The position numbers and the translations under genes were made by a program. Source: Toxotes chatareus (lineage: Eukaryota; Chordata; Actinopteri; Toxotidae). Taken from it: a stretch of 64,000 nt of DNA. The stretch lies in assembly GCA_016801885.1 (NCBI GenBank), contig CM028905.1, positions 11,312,706 through 11,376,705 of the forward strand. The letters run 5' to 3'. Positions 41,667-53,600 of this stretch are shown here, in pieces; within the stretch, counting starts at the first letter, position 1, and each line of letters begins with the position of its first letter. The notes under the pieces are model-generated. The model made no database searches, was not told the origin of the DNA, and saw only the letters and a program-made list of their open reading frames with translations.

Positions 41667-44600
41667 ACGTGCAAAAGAGTGTTGTACACCTCAGCAATTT
41701 GCAAGAAGTGCTGACAATATATAACATTGTGACACTGCCCTCTACAGGGTTGAATGAAATGATGTACCAGAACTGAAACAAGAAGCAGGTATATTTCCCT
41801 GTTTATGTATAATCTTTACACCCTCTTCTCTCTGTGCCTCTGTCTGTGTGTGTGTCTGTGTGTGCGTGTGTCTTTCTTTCCAGTCCATGAGTCTGATTGA
41901 GCTGGGGAACCCATCTCAGAGTCTGGAGAATGTGTGTCGCTGGGCCTTTCTGCAGCAGAAGCAGGACACAGGGGACGCTGAGTATCACGACCACGCCATC
42001 TTCCTCACACGACAGGAATTTGGCCCCACAGGCATGCAGGGTAATAAAGGGCAGAATTTAAAGCCTTCGTAACCACTTACGTTTAACATATTCTACGTAC
42101 ATCCAAGCTGCGTGCCAAACCTCATGAGGACCTAAAACTCATACGTACACATAGAAAAGTCCCCTCTTCCTTCCTTTGCTTTATACAGCTGGATAGCACA
42201 CTGTGGGTTTGGTGGTTGGTGGTTTTTCTGTGCAGCAGAGTGCAGACTAACAGGCTGGCCCAGGGGAGAGGCCTCTAAAGGCAGTGGCCTAGCTATCCAG
42301 AAGCCCTTCAGCTGCCCTTGGGCTCAGCCTTCAGCAGCAGAAAATCAATAGACAGAGCAGGGCCAGCCACAGCTCCACAATTAAAGGCAGTACGGGACAG
42401 ACAAGCACACAGGGAGTTGGAGATTGGCATATGTGGGGGCGGAAGGCGACGGTTTAGGGTTAGGATTAGACACACAAACACGCATACGTGTTTGTTCTTA
42501 TGTGTGTGTGTGTGTGTAACCCACTCGTGTGTGTTTGTGTGTATGCAGTACACATATTTATTTATTTATTTAGATAAGTCTTAGATTTAGGGTTTAAGTT
42601 TTTTGGGTATAGTTTACCCAAATTGGTTTCTTCTTACTGATCATTAGTGTCTTTTACTTAGAACAGTAAAACTGAGGAATTACCTGGGAAATTACTTAAA
42701 ATAAAACATTTTACCAAGTTTAGCCAGCCAGCCAAGATTACCCAGTTTAAGAAAATACATGTATAATGAGTAGTCAGACAATATGAAGTCATTTATGTCA
42801 CTGGTTGACAGTTTCTGTTCCTGTTGATCATTTGGATAAAGGGGCAAATAATTTGAAAAGTTTTTCCTTTCTCTGATTTTCAATCGTGCAGTGTGTATAA
42901 GTTTGTTTTCTATGTTTTGTGTAAAATATTAAGTTTAATACCACGTAAAAATGACCTTTGACTGGCCAAGCAAATTCGTTTTTGTCTATTTAGTCATTTA
43001 GTTTAACATTGAACATTGTTAAGGCGTTAACACTCCCTGAACGTTTCAGTGCAATATAACAAAAAGTCTACAGATTTTGAAGTATGTGTCCCTCTCCTTC
43101 CGGTTGCCTAGGTTACGCCCCAGTGACGGGTATGTGCCATCCGGTGAGGAGCTGCACTTTGAACCATGAGGACGGCTTTTCCTCTGCCTTTGTGGTGGCG
43201 CACGAGACCGGACATGTGTAAGTGCACAGCCATAATGATGTCTTCAAGCTGTCTTACGTGGTACAGCATAAGACAACAGAACAATCACTCAGATTTATTA
43301 CAGTTTTGGTCCATTTGTCACCTCAGCCAGTGTCTGATGAGAGAACTGCTACTGCTTCCCTCCTTTGTTTCTTGTTCTTCTTCTCCTCCCACATGTTCCC
43401 AATCTGTCTCCACTGGTTCTTTTCTTTTCCCTTCACTTCTCTCCTGTCTTCTTGTTTCAATCTCTCTTACTCTCTCTCTCTCTGCAGGCTGGGGATGGAG
43501 CATGATGGCCAGGGGAACCGCTGTGGAGATGAGGTACACATGGGCAGCATCATGGCTCCCCTGGTGCAAGCTGCCTTCCACCGCTTTCACTGGTCCAGAT
43601 GTAGCATGCAAGAGCTGGGACGCTACCTTCAGTGAGACAACACATTCTGACACACACACACACACACGCACATAAACAAGGATTTTGTTCATTTTTTTTT
43701 TAAGGGTCATTACTTTCATTGCTATGTTAGACTGAATTTGCACGTAGTTGATATTTCCTGCCAATAATCTGTGTTTTTAAGGTTAGATGTTATTATCCTA
43801 AAAGTTATGATAAAAGTTATTATAACTGTTTTGCTTCATTTTTAATGTAATTGCCAAAACATTCAGTTGTTTCAGCTACTCAAACGTGAAACTGTTCTAG
43901 TTTTCATAGCCTTCAATAATGATATATCAAGTATCTTTCAGTTTTGTGCTTTTGGTTTGACAAAACGAGCACTCTGAAGATGTTGCCATGGGTTCTGGAG
44001 AACTGTGATGGCTGTTTGTCACTATGTCGTGATGTTTTGTAGTTGATTAATTAAGGAAATGCTATTGAGGAATAGATTAGATTAGATTTGTTAATAAAAA
44101 ATAGAATTTGCAGGACTTAATTATATAACCGAACAATGACATAAGTAGATAGTAAAATCTCATTACATTTTCTTGGACTGCTCTCACTCAGTTCCTATGA
44201 CTGTCTCCGTGATGACCCCTTTGACCACAACTGGCCCTCACTGCCTCAGCTCCCTGGTCTGCACTACTCCATGAACGAACAGTGTCGCTTCGACTTCGGT
44301 GTGGGCTACACAATGTGCACCGCGGTAAGAGATCCCCATAGTCTGACTTCACAAACATAGCTAGGTTATACTAACACTTACTTCCTGCACTAATATTATA
44401 AGGGACATACTGAAGGCAACTTCTATAAGAGCTGCCGCCACCTTTTTCAAGTTAAACATTATTTTATCTACTGAGATGATGCGGTTTTTCAGAGTTGGGG
44501 TACACCCAGTTTGAACGCAGTCAGTTCAAGCTGATGTTTCTTTTGAAAGAGCGTCATTCTGAGATTAAATTTTTACAAGTCACACATACACAACTATTCA

Positions 44601-47600
44601 CATTCTTCTGATGTCCTCTGCTTTCCTCTCCTCGCCACTGGTGGGATTGACATCTTGCTTAAAAGCAGGTAATTGGTTTTGATAGCTATTTGTTTTTGGG
44701 TTTTTTTTCCTGTTAATAATGTTAATTATATTAAATATTTATGTTAACACTACACTTACCTTGGTACCACAGTGCCTTTACATGAACACACCACAAACAG
44801 TATTTTTGTAAACACAAAAGGTCACACAGTAGCTTCACCCAGCTGCAGCATCTTGACAGGCATCTTACCTTCCCCCTGTCACCTTCACCCGCTCTATGAC
44901 TGTGAAGCCACTGTGGCACGCTGTTGCGAAGCTGTTGCTTGATTGACAAAGGGCTTGTTCAGGGGCTTTGCACACGTTGCTAGATTACCCTCTATTCTCT
45001 TGTCAAACCCATTCCCCTCAGCTACAAAAGGCGGGCCAGTCAGCAACGCAGGTAAGGTAACCCCTACCTCCCAGAGGACATGTGGCCCATCATTTGTTTT
45101 CTCAGATTTTCTTTTTCTATTTGTCCTCTGAAGTTGTAATTGTTTGTAATGTTGCTCCTTACTTTTATTTTTTACTGTACTTTGTTTCTCTGTTCTACCC
45201 ATCGTCATATTTTGGATGTTAGCCTGCAGGATTCTAAAACGCTCACATTTCGAGAGAAAGTGCCTTTAAAATCCCTAAAAACACTGTGACTCTAGTGGTT
45301 CATTGGTTCCGTCGCTATGGTGCAGCTGAACAGTTGAACTGTACCATACGCCAACTCTTTTCCTGCGAATCTGTGTTAAATCACTGCAGCGCTGGCAGGA
45401 AGAGCCTCATTATATTGGCGCACTTGTGACCATAAACGAGTGGAAAAGGTTGGAAAGATGTCTTTCCCATCCAAGGGGAAAGGGCTGAGCCAGAACAGAG
45501 GCTGTTTTTCCATGTTTTACTTCAGCTTTTAGGATCCTCCAGTCTGATGTCATTGGTGATTACCTACCACAGTCTAGCCATTGATTGTGACTCGCTCCCT
45601 GACCTGCCAAAGGTCCCCTTGGGTCACGGTGGGAAGGGAAATCTGTGAAAAGGAGGGAGGAGGGCACGGCCCCTCAGACACTGGACCGCAGGTTACTTTG
45701 GTGGTATTCTCATCAATGGTTCGTATCAGACAAGGAGGAGAATTTTGTCCTTGATCTGTGTCTAGGGGCCTTTTAGAGGTCACTGAGACCTCACCTTTTG
45801 GCCTTTTAACCTTCTGCCCTGTGCCCTCTGACCTCCCTAGTGACCTAATTAAGCCACGGCTGTCCCATTCTGAGAGTCTTGTCTCTCTCTCTTTCATCAT
45901 TTGGTTTAGTTTGCATGAATGGCTGTGTGTTTCTCAGTGGAGCGTAGTGTACGGTGCGGTGACACAGTACAGGATCGATGTTGTTGTTGTTGTTGTTGGG
46001 TATAAAACTGTTGTTGTGATATCTCTCTTCTCATCTCTCTTTTTATTGCCTTGTTTCAGTGTTTAGTCTCATTCTGGCAATCTCATCATGGTTGATCTGT
46101 ATTACTGACAGCCTGTTTCCCAGTGTGTGTGTGCTCTGTGTTTGGGCTTTTGATTGTAAGGAGGAGTCTCTCTTTGTGCCCCGCAGTATCGCACATTTGA
46201 CCCATGTAAGCAGCTGTGGTGTAGCCACCCAGACAATCCGTTCTTCTGCAAGACCAAGAAAGGACCGCCCATTGATGGCACCATGTGTGGGAATGGGAAG
46301 GTATATATCCACAACTATACATTAACAGATATTATGTCTGAAAGAAATAATTTGAGCAACACATGAAACCACAACTGTCTTTTGTTCTTGGCCTGTTGTA
46401 GCATTGCTTTAAAGGTCACTGCATCTGGTTGACCCCTGACATCATAAAGCAAGATGGAAACTGGGGTTCATGGAGTGAGTTTGGCCAGTGCTCCCGCACC
46501 TGTGGTGGTGGAGTACAGTTTCGCACACGTGACTGTGACAATCCAAGGTATGAAATTGGATGTAGAATGGTGAAATAGCAGAATTTCAGTGCTTAATTAT
46601 GTGTAGTTCAGCTGAAGCTCTAGAACTTTGCTTCATTAACATAGATCATGATAATATGTGTTATCGTGTTAACTGTATCCTCTCTAGCCCAGGTTTTCAA
46701 ATATAAGCCAGTGAATCATAAAACACATTTAGATGGATAAATATAGTCATGTGTGACATTCCTGTCCTGCCACCTTCTCAGACCAGCCAACGGAGGCCGT
46801 ACCTGCGTGGGAACAACTTACCAGTTCCAGATGTGCAACTCCAACGAGTGCGAGGATATCTACAGTGACACGCGAGAGGAGCAATGCCACGCTTGGGACC
46901 CTCGCTTTGAACTCCACAGCAACAAGCACCACTGGCTGCCTTATGAACACCCAGACCGTGAGTGTACACCCGCAGATGGAAAAGGGGGGAGGTTTGGTGG
47001 AGAGGTGGACACAGAAAGAAGCTCTCAGAACAAAGATGCCAACCTGAGAATGGCAAACCCTAAATCATGATGTGGAAAAAGAGGAAACAAACACATAATT
47101 CTTCAATGTGGTTGGGTTTTAGAGGGTTTTTTTTATATATATAGGTTGTGTTCTGTAATGGTCATTGACATCTGGCTGTCCTGCTGAGTACAGCTTTGAG
47201 GTATGTCTACGCCCTCCCATAAAAACACACCATGTCTTTGAAAATCTCTTTTAAAACAATCTTCTTTGAACTTCGTGTCTTCTCTTTCTCCACCCATTTG
47301 CTTATGTCATTTGAACCTCACCAACCCCCTCTTCCTCCACCTTTTTCTCTATCCCACTTAATATCCCAAAACTTTTTCACATTATTGAGAAGTGTGAGGA
47401 TGCGTGTGTGTGTGTGTGTGTGTGGCTGCCAGATCTACCCTGTCTCTAAGTGGAGGTGTCATTGCCTTTCTGATACATATTAAATTATCATCCAACTAAA
47501 GGGCAGCCCTAAAGAAAAGTGCTGAGCTGTCTCAATATCTAATCGGAGGTCATGCTACACACACTTGGCTAAGAGGCTCCTCACTAAGTTGTTTTGCTCT

Positions 47601-50600
47601 GTTTTGCTCTTATCATTTCTAAATGCCATATTTTTCAGCAAGGCTTTTTCAATCTCAGATTACTTCTTTGTGAGTGTGCGAGCGCAGATGTGTGTGTCTG
47701 TCTGTGTGTGTGAGAGAAAAAAGTGAACAGGGAGGTGAAATTGAATTCCATTCATGGTCTGTCATCTCCTGAGTTCCAGATAGTGTGAGGAGAGAAAAAG
47801 AGCGCCTGCTCCGAGTGTGAAATTGTAGTATTTGTTTAGAGACGTTTGACACACTGTTGGTTTTTTTTGGTCTCTATTTGGGTCTGTTCCCGAGTCAACA
47901 CATATACTGTAAAATACTCCTGAGCAAAGAAACATGAAATGTAAGGCTGCCCTTTTTGTGTGGCTGTTCAACCAACTGGTTAGAGGGATTCATCCGACCG
48001 CTTTGGTCTGTCACATTAGGTCTAAACCCCAAAACTGACGGCTGTTTTCAGTGTTCTCACACCGATGAAGTGTCTCCCGGAACTCCTCATCGAACAGTGA
48101 ACAAAATGTGGCAGGGTCTCTGACACTTTGGGCCTCCTGGAAACCTCAAAATAACATTTTTGCAGGGACTTAAAAATTCAGCAAATTGTTTTCTGTTTAT
48201 CCAAACTGTAACTGCATTTGCATTTTGAAATGTTAAAAGGTGAGAAGCAGCACAGAAAGTACGACTGACAGTGAACAAGCAACTGATGTACATTATATCT
48301 TGCTGGTGCTGCAGCTGCAGTGTGCAAATTATAAATGCAGACTAACCAATTTAACCTCTACAGCTCTGCTACTCCACTCCACATATTTTAAAAGCCTCAT
48401 TTAAGTCTTTAACGTAGAATGGACATTTAATAAACCAGTCAGAATTCAAAATATAGTCTTTATTGCAGTCTATAACAGAGTAAATCCTCACTTTTATTAC
48501 TTATGTTTTAAAATGTTTTCAGCACAATTTTTTTAATGACATAGAATATGTTTATTTGGTGGTTGTTTTATAGCCACTTGGATTGAATGTCTGACGTCTG
48601 TACTACATGTGTGTGTTTTGCTCATGTACATAAAGCTATATGTCTGTATAGATTTTTAAATGTACTGTATTTTAAAACTACATTCACTGTGACACAGATA
48701 TATTACACCTTCAAAGTGAGCGCGCTGCATGAGCCCCCTCAGTTATCACAACTTATTTCTCACACTGTAGGAGAGAATTCATTCAGATCACTGAGAAGGG
48801 AATTCATGCATTGTTTATGTGCTTTCTCAGTTCAACCTGACAGAAATGTGTTTTTTTTTTCCCACACATTATATTTCTTCAGTAGCACTTCTGCCACCTG
48901 TTTATTAGAGTCAAAGCACCACAAGACAAAGTCTCTGGATTATGTCCATCTCTAATAAACGTGATGAAGTAGGAGTTTTCATTCTCACTGGGATAAACTG
49001 CCAGGTTTTGTCTCTAGAGGCTCATGTAGTTGTAGTATGACTCACACAGACAGACACAATGAGACCCAGCGTCACGCTGACTCATGGGGAGCTCATTCAG
49101 AACATAAAAAATTACCACGTTAGTTGTAAGGATGAAATCATCAGAAAACAAGAAAAGATTGCAAACATGCCATTCTGACAGTCATTTGAATAACTGGGTC
49201 ATTTTGAATGTGTGTTTATTTCCCAGCTAACAAACGCTGCCACCTGCATTGCCAATCCAAGGAGACACGAGATGTGGTCTTCATGCAGAGAATGGTCCTG
49301 GACGGCACACGCTGCTCATACAAGGACCCACACAGTGTGTGTGTGCGTGGAGAGTGCGAGGTGAGTGACAGTAGTGCGTGTGTGTGTATGAGAGCAAGAG
49401 TGCTTCAGGTGTTTGGATGTACATGTGTTAATCTTTCCATGTCCTCATGAGCAGAAAGTGGGCTGTGACGGTGTGGTCGGCTCCTCAAAACAGGAGGACA
49501 AGTGCGGAGTGTGTGGAGGTGACAACTCCAGCTGCAAAACCTTCAAAGACACCATCACACGGACTGCCAAGAAACAAGGTAAACACACAAACAGTCCCAA
49601 TAGCCCTCATGTACATCTTGGACAGGCCTGATTTGGTTCCATCAGCATACCAGCTGTCTAACACGCTTGTAAGTACAGGATAAATAGTTGGCTGGTGTCC
49701 TTTGTTTATAAGCTGGACCCTTTTCCTTTGTATTTACTTATGTTTAGTTAAACATCGCCCTCTAGAGGAAGATTTCTAACACTGTGCTCAGTGAGATTTG
49801 AGTTGACATGTTTCCATGTAAGTCGAACATTGCCAAGAAGTTACGTCAAACCTCAGTCTGTGAGCTAATGTTTATAAGTACATTATCTAACTCTTGACGT
49901 TGGGACAGATCTACATTATGGCACCAAAATTCCCAGAATCAGATGTTTGTTCTGTATGAAAATAGCCAAGACTGCAGGGGTTTTAACTAGTGAGCAGGTA
50001 CGCTTGGTTGAAATGAGTAAGAGCTCTTTACTCAATAAACTGAGGCTCTTTGTCAGGAAACTGTAAAATGAGCTTTTGAAGATGTTGGAGTCATGAACCA
50101 GATGTGTGTTTCATTTCAGGTTTCCTCAAAGTTCTTGAAATCCCCAGAGGAGCAAGACACCTCCTGATCCAAGAGTCGAAAGCAACTAAACACACTTTAG
50201 GTATCTGACGCTCTACATTGTTATTGTGCCTATGTCTGTATCCTTGCATTTGTGTGTTATGTGAAAAGTGAAATTAATATATATTTCTCACACAACTACA
50301 GCTGTGAAGAACGTGGCATCAGGACTGTTTTTCATGAATGGGGAAAATGAATTCCCAAAATCCCACTCAGTCATAGAAAAGGGCGTGGAGTGGGAATATG
50401 TAAACGACAATGACAAAGAGACCCTTCAGACCACTGGTCCTCTCAGACATGGAATTCTTATCATGGTAAATAAATGAAGACAGTGGTGAATTTGGTCAAA
50501 CACAAACATTTTCTGCACCTCAGATTATTTAAATTACACTATACAATAATGTCATTTTATTTCTCACTGTATGATGAACTTTCTGTTTGTAGATGAAATT

Positions 50601-53600
50601 ACATGGAGATGAGGATGTGAATTTGTCTTATAAGTACATGATGAACATGGACAGTGACTCTGCCATTCAGAACAACATGCTAGTAGAAGACAGTGCCTAT
50701 GAGTGGGCGCCAAAGAGATGGTCTTACTGCTCCAAGCCCTGTGGTGGAGGTACGAGTAGAGCTAAGAAAATACTGTTGTGTCTCTGAGATCACCTGTGTG
50801 CATTTTGCAACCTTGTCTTTATATTTTTGTGTTAAATTTTCGATCCCCTCCCGCTTTAGGGAAGCAGTATCTGCGATACGGCTGCAGAAGAAAAGTTGAC
50901 AGTAAGATGGTCCACAAGAGCTTCTGTAACAAGTCCAACATGAAACCTAGAGGAGACACCAGAGACTGCAACCAGAAGCCCTGTCCTCCACCCATGTATG
51001 CATTGTGTTATATGCCAACAACATTAAAAATATAACACTATGATACAGACAACTTTATGCTTTTTCTGCACTCAGTCGGCCCTTTTTTCCCCTCCTCTGA
51101 CGTTGTTTACCTCGGCAGTTTGACATTTTGCATGCCCTCAGAACTCTTGTTTTTCTCTTTCCCGTAATGTTCTCCAGCTGGGTGACAGGGGAGTGGCAGA
51201 ACTGCAGCAAACCATGTGGAAAGACGGGCATGCAAATACGCTCAGTCAGCTGCGTCCAGCCGTCAGACGACAACACCACACGCTCCATCCACAATAAACA
51301 CTGCAATGACGACCGGCCCGAGTCCCGCAGACCCTGCAACCGACATGCCTGTCCCACCCAGTGGAGAGTCGGACCGTGGTCACAGGTGCGCAGGCCAAAC
51401 GTGGGCCATTAGGGCGCTTCACAAAATGAAACTGAAAAGTAAAAAGTAATATATGAGCACTTAGAGTTCCTGTGTGTAGTGATATATTTTAGCGATATTT
51501 TAGGTGCCACTTTTGTTTTTAAATATCACAAGGCTTCCTCTGAACTGTATTCTTTGCAGGTTTGGCAAGCCTCTGAAAAACAGATCATGTGATCTTGACT
51601 GTTACTGCTTCCAGTAAACCAAGCATAATGATCAAAAACACAATTGTGATGTTAATGGCCTTTACATGCCTTTGTACAACTTTATATTTTGTGAACTTGA
51701 AAACATTTTCATCCATATTTACCAAGTGGTTTGTTAGAATGTGTTGGTTTGTGTTAATGTTCTTCATCTCCAGTGCTCTGTGACATGTGGAAATGGGACC
51801 CAGCAGAGGCAGGCCCTGTGCCACACCAGGGACAACACCATTGGCCTGTGTCTGGACAGTAAGCCTGACACCATCAGAGTCTGTCGCCTGGATCCATGTC
51901 CCAGTGAGTGCTGAGGAACCTCCAGCCATACATAACCTTCCAGGGCAAACAGTACTGTGTAGAAGTAGACACTCATCATGTGACATCTACAATATTTTTT
52001 GACACAGTGACTCTGTGATAAAAAACTTAATGGCTTAAAGACCACATAGCTTAAATTAGGAGCTGGAACAAACTGATATAGAATATATAATGTATATGTA
52101 AACTGCTAGACAGCGTGGAATAAGATGATTTTGACAGCCTTGACGATATATAAGGGGGAAAATGAAAGAGTTCCCTTCACACTGAAAGAACACTCTCTCT
52201 CCTCCTGTCTCTGCAGAGGGCTCATCAGACCTCAACAAGAACGGCAACATCCTGATCCAGTGGCTGTCCCGCCCCAACCCCAACTTCCCGAAGATCTCCT
52301 CACGTAAAACCTCCCTCTATAGTTCCCAACCTGGCCTCCACAGCGGCAGCCGCAGCTGCATGTCTGTCCTCTGCTGGGCCCTGCCCATCTCTGTCCTCCT
52401 GTCTCTGCAGGGCCGGCCCCGGCTGGCCCCCTGACCCGCCCTTCCCCCACGCCCCGTGCCTGTGCCCACGCCCGTGAGCGAGCGGCAAAGCTTTTGCTTC
52501 TCTTTTGGGGGGGGGAATGTTGTCTCTCTCTCTCTGTGTCTGAGACAGCTCTGACTGGGGGGAGGTCTCTGGCTCCTGTGTGTGCTAGTTGGTTCTCTCT
52601 TGCTCTGTCTCTCTCTCTCTATCTCTCTCTCTCCTTTGTGGAGCATTGTGTTGTAACCGCTGGCCAGTCGAAAACTCAAAAGATCAACAAAAAATTTGAT
52701 GTGAAAAGGATTCGAAGTGGCAAGGCGAACAGGTTTTCAGTGACACCTCCTGAGACGTGTCGAAGAGCCGTTCACATGTGAGGGACCCCCTCTGCATTTG
52801 GCGGCCATGTTTTGCGCGAGCTAGCTGCGTGTTGTCATGGGTTACCACTCCTGAGATGCAGGTGCGCTTTTTTCTTTTTGTAGCGCACTGTCATTGTGAG
52901 GAGAAACAGGTGTGAAAATAAACAGAAAAGGTATATAAATATCTATATAGAAAAAAAAAGTTATAAAAAAAAATATGAAAGCTTTATTGTGAATGTGATC
53001 TTGTCACAATGAGGACATCTTTGCTAAAGTGCTCATCTGACATCCTGGTTCCATTTGGGGATGAGAATGGTGTTTCATTCTATGTTCCATTCTCAGATTG
53101 ACAGGAACTCAGCACAGGGACAGGAAGTGACATAAGTAAACCTTTTGATTTTGGGGGGGAGGGAACTGTGAGGTGAAGAATCTTGAAGTAAAGGCTAATT
53201 GAAAAAAAAAGAAAGGAAAAAAAAAAACAACAGGGTAGTCTGACCGCTTGAGGTTGCTTCCCATTTCACCTCACCATCAGCCATCCTCTCTTTGACTGTT
53301 ATACTAAAGTTCAATAAATGCAGCTTATTTGTGCTTGCAGACTTTAAACAAATACATCTATAAATATATTTGTATTTATATATACATATAAATCTAAATC
53401 TATATGAGTAACAATAATATTAATAATGTTTTACCATGAATAAGCTGTAGCTTATTTGCCTAAAACCTTTGGACTGCTATTGATCGCTTAGATCCTTGAC
53501 TGTTATGTGTATTTTTTTATTGATTTTACATGAATACAGATGAATATTTAATAAAGGTTAAGTGTTTCGGGGGGAAGGGGTTAGACCTATATTATGCAGG

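Noticed and set aside
42450..42475. Telomere-like tttagggttagg
   Set aside because: Only about two imperfect copies, so no interstitial telomeric array.
49361..49454. Reading through the 94-bp intron as coding
   Set aside because: The intron has a gtgagt donor and a cag acceptor, its length is not a multiple of three, and splicing restores the conserved ECEKVGCDG.
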